Origin: Diogma glabrata
Taxonomy: Eukaryota; Arthropoda; Insecta; Diptera; Cylindrotomidae
Length of the DNA: 64,000 nt
Assembly (NCBI GenBank): GCA_963693315.1
Contig: OY856186.1
Coordinates: forward strand, 300,004,910-300,068,909
Reading direction: 5' to 3'
The position numbers were made by a program, and so were the translations under genes. Shown one piece after another: positions 1-11,274 of the stretch (within the stretch, counting starts at the first letter, position 1; each line of letters starts with the position of its first letter). The notes beneath the pieces are model-generated. The model saw only the letters and a program-made list of their open reading frames with translations. It was not told the DNA's origin and did not search any database.

Positions 1-372
1 TAGAGCTGTGTGTAAGCCATTCTTTATTGTGGACATTAAAATCTCCAAGAACTATAAACTTTGCATTAGGATACTCAACCAACCTATCTATCTTCTCAGA
101 TAAGTCATGAAAAAAATTAGAGTTCTCAGGTGAATTAGGTGAACGGTAAAGTCCAAAGACAAACAGCGTTTGACTTGGGCAACTAATTTTTAGTGACACC
201 ATATTGTGACATTTTGCATTTAATTCAAATTTATTTAATCTCACATATGGTATAGTATCCCTAATATAAGCACAAACTCCATGCTTAATGTAGAAAGAGG
301 ATTCAAGTTCATAATTGGGACAAAGGTATCTATTTTTATCTAAGGTCACAGCACGCGCACTGATAATCGTTT
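1..372 (-). mobile_element. Non-LTR retrotransposon endonuclease fragment
   Basis: An open frame with no start codon runs leftward off the window edge. It reads as part of an apurinic-type endonuclease domain of a non-LTR (Jockey/CR1-type) retrotransposon: the motif LYRSPNS lies near position 140, followed about 40 residues later by VLGDFNVHNKEW, the family's catalytic GDFN block, at the left edge. The frame is uninterrupted over about 123 codons, so this piece is not heavily decayed. The rest of ORF2 (reverse transcriptase) would lie to the left of the window. The clade cannot be settled from the endonuclease alone. Confidence 0.8.
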
Positions 373-649
373 CCGTTAAAAAAAAAAAAATTGTATCAGA
401 GAAGTAGAGAAACAAGTTGCAAGAGAAACAGTTCAGTTTACTCATTTACCACCACAATTATGAAAGAATTAATGGCAACTTATTTACGTATGGATCAGTT
501 ATTACTTATTGTTGATTTGTAATTTTTGCTTCACCACAATTTTTAATTGTATGAAGTAATGCAATTTATCGAAAAAAAAATCTTACATAACTCAAATTTT
601 GTTTTTATCTTTTGTTTTAGACCATCCTCTATCTAAATAGGAAAAAAAA

Positions 650-1790
650 GTTTTGTCTGTGGGTGGGTGCGTGAGTGAAGAAAGATCTGGATTCAGTTCA
701 AAATTGGACACAATGGCGAGGGGTCTCCGGAACACCTCTAAGTTTGAATCTTCAATAACTTCTAATCCTGGCTTTCAATCTTAATGAAACTTGGTATATA
801 TGGTTTTGGTACTGTTTCCAATATTTCTGCATACCAACTTCCGGGTTGTCACTTCCGGTTAAAACATTTTTTTAAAAAATGTTTATCCCTACTGTTTCAA
901 ATCGATTTTAATGGAACTTTGGTAAAAGTCAAAAGGTTTCAATCAATATGATACAGATTTCATTGGCTTTTTGGGTACATTGGACAAAGGGTAAGAGGGT
1001 CCACCGTACACTAGGTGGTTTTTATCATTATGTTTTTAATGTTTGTTGGAAGTAAACAAAATTCGTTCGTGAATGAATTTTGATGACACTTTAAAAAAAG
1101 ATGCAAATTTTTATGGCAAGGAGCTTATTAGTTTTTGAGCGATATTGAACAAAGTGATGGGGTGATGAACATTTAGTACGGTTTACAATAGTTCTGTATC
1201 TCAACTTCCGGGTTTTCACTTTCGGTAAAAATTATATGTTTGCAAATTTTTCAATTTTTTTCAGTGTCTTATGCACACTACAGCCTACAATAATGAAGTG
1301 ATTATGATAAAACTCAAGAAAACGGTTTCAATTAGTGTGAGAAGGCAATGATCAACTTTTGGAACTCATTGATCCATAATACAACTGCTGACTTTTCACC
1401 CTTTGTTTTTAAACTTTGTTGGGAGCATACAGACTTCATTCATTTATCAATTTTGATGACACTTTGAGAAAATATAGAGATTTGAATGACAAATAACTGA
1501 TTGGTTTTTGGACGATATTGAGATAAGTGGTGGGGGACCTCACGAGCACCTGTTTATTTGAAACTGCAATAACATCAGTTCCTGATAATTGATTTTGATT
1601 AAACTTGGTTTATATGCTAAGAGAATGATTTGCAACAGTTCTTCATTCCAACTTCCGGTTTGTCACTTCCGGTAATTTTTTTTAACTTTTTCTATTCGTA
1701 CGACAGAATTTATGGTGTTGGGATGCTACAGTTTTCTTTGATGTTTTTATGCGTTGGTTATAGCCTATCTGTAACATTGGTTACAGCCAT
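650..1790. repeat. Dispersed repeat with internal ~400-bp modules
   Basis: The stretch contains repeated blocks marked by the phrase CAACTTCCGG followed by GTCACTTCCGG, near 837, 1204 and 1650. A second, diverged copy lies at about 10060-10790 inside the RING-Tc1 transposon. Alternating phrases such as 'GAACACCT...TTTGAA' and 'GATTTTAAT..AAACTTGGT' recur in the same order. No coding frame or terminal inverted repeat was found, so the class is unknown. Confidence 0.6.
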
Positions 1791-2131
1791 TAACTGAAGT
1801 TTTTCATGCATATCCAGAACATTTTGTTTCTAGAGCTGTTGTGAAGTTAGTCTATGCATCAGCGTCGCATTATTATTCGACTATATTTTTAGATTACCAT
1901 ATATCTAGAACTAGTGATGGTGATTGAAGGAAATAAATTATGATTAAGAAGATTATTATTATGATTGATGATTTAAATCTTTTTGTATGCATATGCAATT
2001 TTTATTTTTTAACTTTACGTGAAGGACGTGATGTGACTCCTAAGGTAACACCTCAATAAACAAAACCTTGTATTTAGTAAAATTAATACAAAACATTTTC
2101 ATAACTAAATAAAATGATACTTGTCATCTCT

Positions 2132-2254
2132 ACTACCGTCTTCCACGAACAAAACGTCTAATAGAACCCCACCCTTTATTCAAAAATAACGCCTAGGCGT
2201 TATGTATTGAATTAGGAACACAAACTAATTTTGTTTAAAAGGGAAGACGGTAGT
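2132..2254. repeat. Small foldback with central perfect palindrome
   Basis: The 13-bp arms ACTACCGTCTTCC (2132-2144) and GGAAGACGGTAGT (2242-2254) are exact inverted repeats. Between them lies a perfect 18-bp palindrome, ATAACGCCTAGGCGTTAT (2186-2203). It looks like a small MITE or foldback; no clear target duplication was found. A GC-richer stretch with repeated GGATCCCGGG follows at 2270-2400. Confidence 0.5.
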
Positions 2255-2399
2255 GATTACAATCGCGGGATTAGCGTTTTATGAATCCTGGGACAACGGC
2301 GTTCATAAATTTTAAATCTCGGCATCATGGGATCCCGGGATTTTAAATGTATGAATCCTGGGATCCCGGGGCTGAGAAAGCCCTAGTCCCGGAATTGCA

Positions 2400-4080
2400 A
2401 TCTCTAATTTCGACAAATTATAAATCGGTTAAACTTACCAATTATGTACCAATGACATATAAGTCGATTCTATATATAACATCGAAGAAATATAAAACAA
2501 CAAAAACGAACTACAACACTTCTCAGCATAAGGATTTTGTTTAAAAGAACAAATATGTAATTTTCTCGGGTTAAAAACGTACACATAAACTGTATATTTT
2601 ATACATAAGTCGCCTAAATATATATGAATATTGCCCAGAGGTATCAAGTTACCTTGGTATTATGATTATGATTTTGTTAGAATGAAGAGGTTCATTTTTC
2701 CTGCAAAATCCATTTTGCATTTGCTTTATTCTGTTAACTCCTCACCATTTAAAAATATTAATTTCTTTAGTCAAATAGACGATATAGTTTATGAATCTTG
2801 ATTTCAACCAAAAGGGCATGCGATCGACTGTTGCACTAGATTAGTTACCACTATTTTCACTCGTTTAGTAATCTTCCATTTTGCTCCATTGACTTGCTAT
2901 TTTGATTGTAAATACATTTTTGGGCAGCTTAATAAATTGATTTCAATGGTTTAGCTTTATGTGTTATGGTTATATAATAACGAATAAAACATGTTAAGTG
3001 TTAACATATCACAAGATGAAAATTAATAAATAAACAAAACGTCATCAAAGCCCCACATACAATGGAATAACACATGAATTGGCGACATTTAAACCATCTT
3101 CCTGTTTAAAGTAATTTCAAATCAAAGAATTCTTATTATTAAAATAAAATGAACGTCATGTGCTTCTTTTGATTTTGATTAATTCAATCTTCAAAAAACT
3201 ACACACGAATATTGTTTATCCAGACACAAAATATTTTGAATAAAATTTTTATGGTTTTTTTTTAAATAAATTAATACAAAAAATAATAATAATTTATAAT
3301 TCGTTATTTAAGTATTCCTAAAAATATTTATACTGTGAAAGTTGTGGGTGAGCCCACGGCTAGCACTTCATGTTTATTTATAAAAAGTTATTATTCCGAT
3401 TAAAATTAGTTTTCCATTGCAAATGAATAGAACACAACATTACGTTTCATCTGTAAATCTATACGTAAATAAAAGGAGATGGATTATATATTCAATTAGC
3501 AATCAATATGGTGGAAATTAATATTTTACCGGCCTAAGCGAACGTTAAAGAAACCTAATTAATAAGAAATTTTATATCTGTGTTCAACATCGTCCAAAAG
3601 ATATTTTATCAAATTTCCATGCATGCACAAAACCAACAGTTTGTTGACGACCCCTCGGTTCTTTGTTCAATACTCTCCAAACTCAATCAGTTTCTTATCA
3701 TATTGACTGTACCTATTTACCAATCAACTCGGACTCGTCAAAGAATTAATTTAGATTCAAAACATTTAATGTAAGTCACTAAACTTTCCTTAAAAAATAA
3801 ATTTAACTAGAAGTGACAAACTGGAAGTGCCAATGCAAAACTATTGATAGCTATACTTAAAAGTTATTTATTGAATTTTTTATATATAAAAATTGGGATT
3901 TAAATTTATTTAAGTAAAAAATATACAGCTATATGGAAACCTCAGCGCTTTGTGTAATTTTGATCGAAATTCATATCCAAATATTCATCAAAATCGTTCT
4001 GGACACTATAAAGCGGTTCACAAATCAATTTAGCAGAAACCGAGGTTGACAATTACTTCGGTCTGAAAGACCTAAGAATT
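2400..4080. other. AT-rich stretch without recognised genes
   Basis: Only short ORFs of about 60-70 codons are present, with low-complexity translations and no family resemblance. No terminal repeats or RNA genes were seen. Confidence 0.5.
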
Positions 4081-4469
4081 ACATTCATGAGCCAAAAGTG
4101 AAATTCTTACCCCCACTTTTTGGCATTTCTCGACGTTTTAGGACCTACTGATTCTAAAAAAGCAATAAAAAAAATGTGTGTCTGTCTGCCGGGCGTCCTG
4201 CCGTCATTACCTACGCTACAGGGAAAACCGCTGGAGGGATTTCAAAAAATTGTTTTTCTTAAAATAGGCATACTCAAGGGACAGGTCCGAAAGGACGTTG
4301 TGTTCGATAACTGTACCGGAAGTGTGTCAAAAAAATCATTATGTGTGTCAAAAATAGCAAATTTTCATATTTTTGGCTTAAAAAACGTTCATTTTAAGTG
4401 ATTACGAGTAGGAACATTAAATTTGGAGAAATCTTGATGGTAAGGATTGGTATGTGAGATCAAAAACTA

Positions 4470-6560
4470 GATTATTGCATTATAAGTTTGTCAAAAAAAT
4501 GTTGTCAAGTGTGTCAAAAGAAAGAGTTTTATTTATTTTTTTACCTAATTTTTCGGAAAAAAAATAAAATTGTTTGTTTGAAATGAAATTTTATTATTAT
4601 TATTGAGAATTATGACATTATAAGTTTGTCAAAAAAATGTTGTCATATGTGTCAAAAGAAAGATTTTTATTTATTTTTTTACCCAATTTTTTGGAAAAAA
4701 ATAAAATTGTTTGTTTGAAATGAAATTTTATTATTATTATTGAGAATTATGACATTATAAGTTTGTCAAAAAAATGTTGTCAAGTGTGTCAAAAGATTTT
4801 TATTTAGTTTTTTACCTAATTTTTTGGAAAAAAATAAAATTGTTTGTTTGAAATGAAATTTTATTATTATTATTGAGAATTATGGCATTATAAGTTTGTC
4901 AAAAAATGTTGTCAAGTTTGTCAAAGAAAGATTTTTATTTATTTTTTACCCTATTTTTTTAGAAAAAATAAAATTAATAGTTCGTATGACATGATATTTT
5001 ATTATTATTATAGAGAATTATGGCATTATAAGTTTGTCAAAAAATAATTTCAAGTGTGCCAAAAATGATTTCATTTAATTTTTTAGCCAATTTTTGGGGA
5101 AAAAAAATGTAGCTGTTTTTATGACGTATATGTAATTTAAAATGAAATTGGGCATGTACATTTTTGAATTTGTTATAGTTTTTGAAATATTTTTGGAATT
5201 TTGAAAAAGTTTGTATTTTTGATTTTGTAATAATTTTTGCAATATTTTTAGAATTTCGGCAAAAGTTTTAATTTTTGATTTTGTAAGAATTTTTGAAATA
5301 TTTTTAGAATTTTGAAAAATTTTTTAATTTTTGATATTATTATAATTTTTGGAATTTTGAAAAAAGTTTCAATTTTTGATTTTGTAATAATTTTTGCAAT
5401 ATTTTTAGAATTTTGGAAAAAGTTTGTATTTTTAAGAATTTTTGAAATATTATTGGAATTTAGAAAAAATTTAAATATTTGATTTTATTCTAATATTTGG
5501 AATAGTTTTGGAATTTTGAAAAAGTTTGATTTTATTTAATTTAACAATATTTTTGGAATTTTGATTATAATATTCCGGCAACGTATTGATGTTTCGTGTT
5601 AGTTTTGTAATAAATTTTTAAACAGAGATAAAAAATACTAGTACTTTATCAAAGAGTTATGTTTGATATACATCGCTGCCCAAAACTAAAAACCATGTCC
5701 TCATAAAGTTTTTTGTCGAAAACTGTATCAAAATCCTTAACCTAGACCGAAGTCTTGATATCTCAGAGCTGTGAGATTTCAGCCCCTCCACATTTTTATT
5801 ATTATTATTGAGAATTATGGCATTATAAGTTTGTCAAAAAAATGTTGTCAAGTGTGTCAAAAGAAAGATTTTTATTTATTTTTTTACCCAATTTTTTGGA
5901 AAAAAATAAAATTAATTATTTGTTTGAAATGAAATTTTATTATTATTATTGAGAATTATGGCATTATAAGTTTGTCAAAAAAATAATGTCAAGTGTGTCA
6001 AAAAATGGTTTCATTTATTTTTTTACCCAATTTTTTGGAAAAAAAGTGTAGCTGTTTTTATGACGTATATGTAATTGAAAATGAAATTGGGCATGGAAAT
6101 TTTTGAATTTGTTATAGTTTTTGAAATATTTTTGGAATTTTGAAAAAAGTTTGTATTTTTGATTTTGTAATAATTTTTTTGCAATATTTTTAGAATTTTG
6201 GAAAAAGTTTTGATTTTTGATTTTGTAAGAATTTTTGGAATATTTTTAGAATTTTGAAAAATTTTTAATTTTTGATTTTATTATAATTTTTGGAATTTTG
6301 AAAAAAATTTCAATATTTGATTTTGTAATAATTTTTGCAATATTTTTAGAATTTTGGAAAAAGTTTGAATTTTTAAGAATTTTTGGATTATTATTGGAAT
6401 TTAGAAAAAGTTTAAATATTTGATTTTATTCTAATTTTTGGAATATTTTTGGAATTTTGAAAAAAGTTTGATTTTATTTAATTTAACAATATTTTTGGAA
6501 TTTTGCAAGAAATATGAATTTGTGGTTTTGTAATATCTTCTCGAAACGCTAAATGGTTTT
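4470..6560. repeat. Tandem ~140-bp repeats and a duplicated 0.7-kb block
   Basis: A unit of about 140 bp, recognisable by TTATAAGTTTGTCAAAAAAA and TTGAGAATTATGGCATTA, repeats in tandem about four times from 4480 to 5050. It is followed by a monotonous TTTTTGAATTTTGGAATATT-like tract. The last repeat units plus this tract reappear at about 5800-6560, so the whole block was duplicated. The region at 5570-5790 separates the two copies. No coding potential is evident; the ORF at 4120-4401 just upstream matches nothing I recognise. Confidence 0.7.
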
Positions 6561-6897
6561 TGAGCAGTTTGCTGAGTGTATCATCTTTTCACTAAATTAT
6601 GTTAATATATGATCTGTTATAATTTTCCGGCATCGTTTTGATGTTTCTTGTTTGTAATAAATTTCTAAACAGAGATAAAAAAAATACTTGTACTTTAATA
6701 ATTTTAATTTATTTCAAAATAGCGCTACAAGTTCAAGATTTTTTCTGTGCTAAAAAAACAAGCAGGCTTACAATATTGGTGGTTTTCAATTCAGTTAAAA
6801 TAAAACTTTCTCCAGAGCGACTTGAGTAAAACATAATATTTTATTTTTGGTTTTTAATTGTGAATTTGGATTTCAAATGAATTGTGAATTTGGATTT

Positions 6898-8186
6898 CAC
6901 TCAAAATATTTTTTAATAAATCAATTTTATTTAAAATAATCTTTACAAACAAAAGGTAAAGATTATTTTAAATAAAATTGATTTATTAATAGTTATTTAT
7001 TTATCTAGAACGAAAAGTGAAACTTTAAAGTACGAGCTAGTTGTTTACGGCCGAAATTACTAGAGAGAACCTTTAAAAACACTTTTCGTTTGAGGTAAAT
7101 ACAAAATTTTATTTCATACTAGAAATTTATTAAGATAAAAAGAAATGAGTTTTAAATTTTGCTCAAAAAGTTGAACTTTAACGTCCTAGAACTTTATAAA
7201 ATTTTATGAAGTCCTAGGACGTTAAAGTTCAACTTTTTGTACCATAAATAATCCGAAAAATGTCGTTTTAGATATCAGTATGAAATAATAGTAGTTTATG
7301 TAACAAGTACGCAAAATATGGTTTTAGCGGACGAATCGTAATGTTTCCAGACGAGGCGCTAGTCGAGTCTGTAATATGAAGATGAGTCTGCTAAAGCCAT
7401 TTGCGTACGTGTTGCATACAACGTTTTTTAGTATTAGCTCTTAGGCTCTTTTTTTCTAATTTATTGCTTAATTTGTATTCTTGCGTACCTAAAAATTTGA
7501 TTTTTGAACAAAACTTATCAAAGCAATTGTGATTATAATTTGAAAATAATTATAATATAAAATGAAAACAAATTTTGAATCCGCTAAAGTGTTGTCATAA
7601 CGACTTTAAGTACTAGGCCGCTAAAATACAATTTTGCGGACTCTAAACAGTTCTAAAAGTAATCATTTTTCGGAGCTAATACTAAAATAGTACATTATGA
7701 TGCTAGGACGTAAAGCTAAATATTTTGGACGGATGTGGAGTTTGCAAATCGAGGCCCACCCACATTAAGTCCAAAATAGCTTACGTCCGTGCATCATATA
7801 CTATTTTTTATTCGCCGCAAGCAAAATATTTTAAGAAAATTGGTTTATTCTAAATTAAAATTATAAATTTTCATAAATTTTAAAATAAAAATATGTGGAA
7901 CAAGTAACCTTTGACAAAATATTTATTACTTTTTCCAAATTATTATGTAGCTATGACAACAAATGATAACAACTATTTCAATTGGGTAATGAAATTTTGA
8001 ATTAAAGGGTTGCTTTGATAAAAATTTTTATTTTTCATAGAATTTAAACAAATACAAATGCTTTTTACTTTTTTGGACGTAGCTATGACAACAAAATAAA
8101 TAGTTGAAAAGTGATACTTTAAAGCCGCAAATCACAGTAATAAAGCAACACTTTAATATGTAGGCGAATAAAAAAAATATTTTGAG
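6898..8186. repeat. Cluster of nested palindromes / foldback element
   Basis: The outer arms ACTCAAAATATTTTTT (about 6898-6914) and AAAAAATATTTTGAGT (about 8170-8186) are inverted. Inside are at least four more inverted pairs: a perfect 33-bp-arm hairpin (6914-6946 / 6956-6988); a perfect 25-bp-arm hairpin (7165-7189 / 7214-7238); an imperfect pair around GTACGCAAA / TTTGCGTAC (about 7300-7430); and an imperfect pair around 7688-7730 / 7768-7806 containing GATGC..GGACGTAAAGC and its complement. Several arms share the phrase CTAGGACGTTAAAG. No coding frame is present. Confidence 0.7.
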
Positions 8187-8341
8187 TGAATTTGGATTTT
8201 ACAATAAAAAAGAAACAAAAAATAAAATACATATTTCAATTCAGCATTATATATAAAATGTCGTCATATAGGCGAACTATTGTTTATTCACAGTAATAAT
8301 TATTTAGACCGCAGTCTTTGTTTACTACAATATTTTTTCTA

Positions 8342-8567
8342 CACCTTTTCCAATTGTAATTCAGAAAGTATAAACTGTAATTCAGATTAGCCATTTGCAA
8401 TTCAGAAAGTATCAATTGTAATTCATATTAGTCAATTTTAAGTCAGAAAGCATCAGTTGTAATTCAGATTAGTCGATTGCAATTCAGAAAACAGCAATTG
8501 TAATGTAGATTAGTCAGTTTCAATTCAGAAAACAGCAATTGTAATTTAGAAAGCATCAATTGTAATT
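8342..8567. repeat. Left subterminal repeat array (first part)
   Basis: About ten degenerate copies of a roughly 21-bp unit, CAATTGTAATTCAGAAAGTA or with ATTAGT replacing AAAGTA, run inward from the left terminus. The array is interrupted at 8567 and resumes at 9925-10005 after the inserted element. Such arrays are typical transposase-binding regions; that role is inferred. Confidence 0.85.
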
Positions 8568-9924
8568 GACGACTGGTAAAGTGATAACAGCGCACTCTCT
8601 TAGCAAAATTTAAAAACTATTTAAACAAATCACAATTCAAACGAACAGTAAGTAAATATTAAAATTTATTCTTTTTGATTTGTTTTGGATAAATAATTTA
8701 AAAAATATGAGTATAAAAGATTTAAATTGAAGTAACAATTAAAATTTTTTAGGTTTTCTTCTCGAGTCTGCCAATATATGCAATATTTTAAAACTTTTGC
8801 TAAGAACTGCACCCAATCGGTAAAATAATTTTTAGCACATCTTGAGGAGATATTAAATAGTATAGCGGTTTGTATATTGTTCATATTCATCTTTATTCGA
8901 CACATTGTCAATATTATACTGTTTTTTTGAGACAACCCAATATTATAGGGCTCTTCTGACCTTATTATTAAACAGCACTTATGTAACCGTTCTAACAAAG
9001 TTAGAGTTAGAATTCCTGTCATGGAATTTAATTTTTCGTCAGTATCAATAAGGAACGGTAGTTTATTAAGTTTTTCTGTTTCACCATTAATTTCCACAGA
9101 TACGCCGCGCTCGTGAATGTTGAATTGAGTACCTATGCAGAATTGGTGTATGGGTGGCACCCTTCATCATCCTTGCTGTTAGTAGGATAAATATTTCCAA
9201 AGCCATCTTCTGTTCTACTGGACGTATCAATTGATAAACTAAAAAATAAAATATAAGTACATACAAGATTTATAATTATACATTTAGTTTCAAAATTGTA
9301 CATACTTGTTAATTATATTTAACCTTAGTTTTCCTAACCTTAGTTTTCCTGCCTTTGGCTTCCTCGTTATTATGCTTGATTGTGGTAAATTTCTGAAGGA
9401 AAAGCATTTGATGTGATGCCCTTTTTCGTATATATTCGCCCGTGGTAATGGAATTAGAATATGTTCTTTCTTGCTACAGAACACAAAGTTTTCGCGAATC
9501 TTTTTTCCCATCCTTAGTACATGTGTCCATTCATTTAATGTTATTATATTTAACATGACCTTACGGGGAATATGATGCATGGACACGCCGTCAATATTAT
9601 ATATTTTGCACTGTGGTACGACTTAAATATGTTTTGCACTGTGGTACGACACTAATAGCGGCCCAAATATTTCGCAGTTTTACGATTACTTTCCATTTTG
9701 CTATTAAAAATTATAAAATTGCGATCAAATTATAATAGATAATAGTGTTGTAACTTACATTTGAATAAATACACCAATTGTTGCACAAATTTTAAAAATA
9801 TTAAATTTAATATGGTTTAAATATTTTTGTGAGTAAAAATATATGGTATTTGACATATGTTTACAATTTGATTTGTTTAACTAGTTTAACATAAAATCCG
9901 CTAGAGCACATAGTGTATGTCGTC
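8568..9924 (-). mobile_element. 1.36-kb transposon inserted in the left array
   Basis: The ends GACGAC...GTCGTC are flanked by AATT on both sides (8564-8567 and 9925-9928), while the uninterrupted array reads TGTAATTCAG, so AATT is a 4-bp target duplication. The terminal regions are imperfect inverted repeats for about 75 bp; the best part is AAACTATTTAAACAAATCA on the left against AAACTAGTTAAACAAATCA on the right. The interior carries minus-strand remains of a THAP-type transposase. The DDE core is missing, so the copy is internally deleted. Confidence 0.75.
8666..9670 (-). pseudogene. Truncated THAP-domain transposase
   Basis: Reading leftward, the first segment (about 9650-9290) resembles a THAP zinc finger: a cysteine near the start, HHIPRK, then LNEWTHVLRMGKK and NFVFCSK, in the order of the family's FHRFP..W...VCS motifs. 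The first C-x2-C pair is damaged. A plausible intron (GTATGT donor near 9303, TTTTTTAG acceptor near 9228) leads to a segment at 9160-8666 with a motif series resembling the helix-turn-helix region that precedes DDE_Tnp_4 catalytic domains. The catalytic domain itself is absent. This domain pair is known from ISL2EU/Harbinger-type elements, but the assignment is by motif reading only. Confidence 0.55.
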
Positions 9925-9928
9925 AATT

Positions 9929-10005
9929 CAGATTAGTCAATTGCAATTCAGAACACAGCAATTGTAATTTAGAAAGTGGCAATTGTAATTCAGAAGCACT
10001 TTAGT
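9929..10005. repeat. Left subterminal array (continuation)
   Basis: Three to four further copies of the CAATTGTAATTCAGAA unit continue the left array after the inserted element. They share the orientation of the copies at 8342-8567. Confidence 0.8.
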
Positions 10006-10059
10006 TGTAGTATAGAAAAATCGTTAATTTTTATTAATTTTCTTTTTACTTTAATTTGA

Positions 10060-10790
10060 TAAAAACGCTCTGTGTTAACTTGGAAATATCTGGATTCATT
10101 TCAAAATTGAACAAAATGGAGGGGAGTCTCCCGAACACCTGTTTATTTGAATAATGAATTATTTCTTATACTGGCTTTTAATCTTATTGAAACTTAGTAT
10201 ATACGGTTTTAGTATACAATTTTCAATATATCTGCGTTCCAACTTCTGGTTTGTCACTTCCAGTTAAATTTATTTTTGAATTTTTTTAAAGTTTCTATAC
10301 TATAGCCTACAGTTACAAATCGATTTCATCAAACGTTGGCAAAAGGTTTCAATCCATATGAGAAAGAGTTCATTAGCATAATTGGGTATCCCGAAATAGG
10401 ACAATATCAGTTGCCAGTTCATATCAGTTTGATGTTATGTAATACGAATTTCATAATATTGTTTAACTTCATATTTATGTATTCGGGAATAGGGCCCAGC
10501 ATACAATGATGAAGTGATTATGATGATACTTATGGGAAAAGTTCCAATTAGTGTGAGAAGATGTTGATCAACTTTAGCACCTGTTTATTTCAAAGTTTAA
10601 TAACTTCAGTTTCTTATAATGGATTTTGACTTAGCTTGGTAAATATGTTTAAAGTATAATTTTTAACAGTTCATTTTCTCAACTTCCGGTTTGTCATCTC
10701 CAGCAATTTTTTTTACTTCTTCTATTCGTACAACAGAATTTATGTCTGTTGGGATACTACAGTTTTCTTTAATAAACTAATTTTTATGAA
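10060..10790. repeat. Second copy of the ACTTCCGG dispersed repeat
   Basis: This stretch aligns by eye with parts of 650-1790 in the same order: ATCTGGATTCA, CGAACACCTGTTTATTTGA, CAACTTC.GGTTTGTCA and TTCTATTCGTACAACAGAAT. It lies between the left array and the transposase of the RING-Tc1 element, so it was either carried in that element or inserted later. Confidence 0.6.
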
Positions 10791-11274
10791 GCTTCTCCAA
10801 AAGATGGAGATTTATATGAGAAGGAACTGGTAATGGTTCATGGGGACGTAATTCTATAATATCATATTTCTTTTTTTTAAATCTATGAAGTCACCTTATG
10901 TTTAGTAAAAGTCTTTTCTTAATTTAATCTTCGTAAAATTCATTCATAAGGATAAAACTATGCTTTTGATATCCTATGTTTCTCTATTTCTGTAATCTAT
11001 GTTCGTATGAATAATAAATTGAAAATCTTTTAAAGACAATAATACATAGTATTGAAATTGAAATAATTGTATTGAAATTTTGTGAAATATAATCAAAGGA
11101 GGCAAGATTTTTTTTGAATAAATTTGTCGACATGACGATATTTATAGTAACAAACCCTTAAAATTTGAATTCATTTTGAAATCTAAAACATTTGAATTGG
11201 GTTTTAACATTTAAAAACCATTAATTTAAAAATTTCAAGAGTTAAATACAAAAGTTATATACGAAAAGTTAAGA

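Noticed and set aside
4120..4401. 93-codon ORF with a GTCTGTCTGCCGGGC stretch
   Set aside because: No family resemblance, no neighbouring signals, and adjacent to repeats; probably non-coding.
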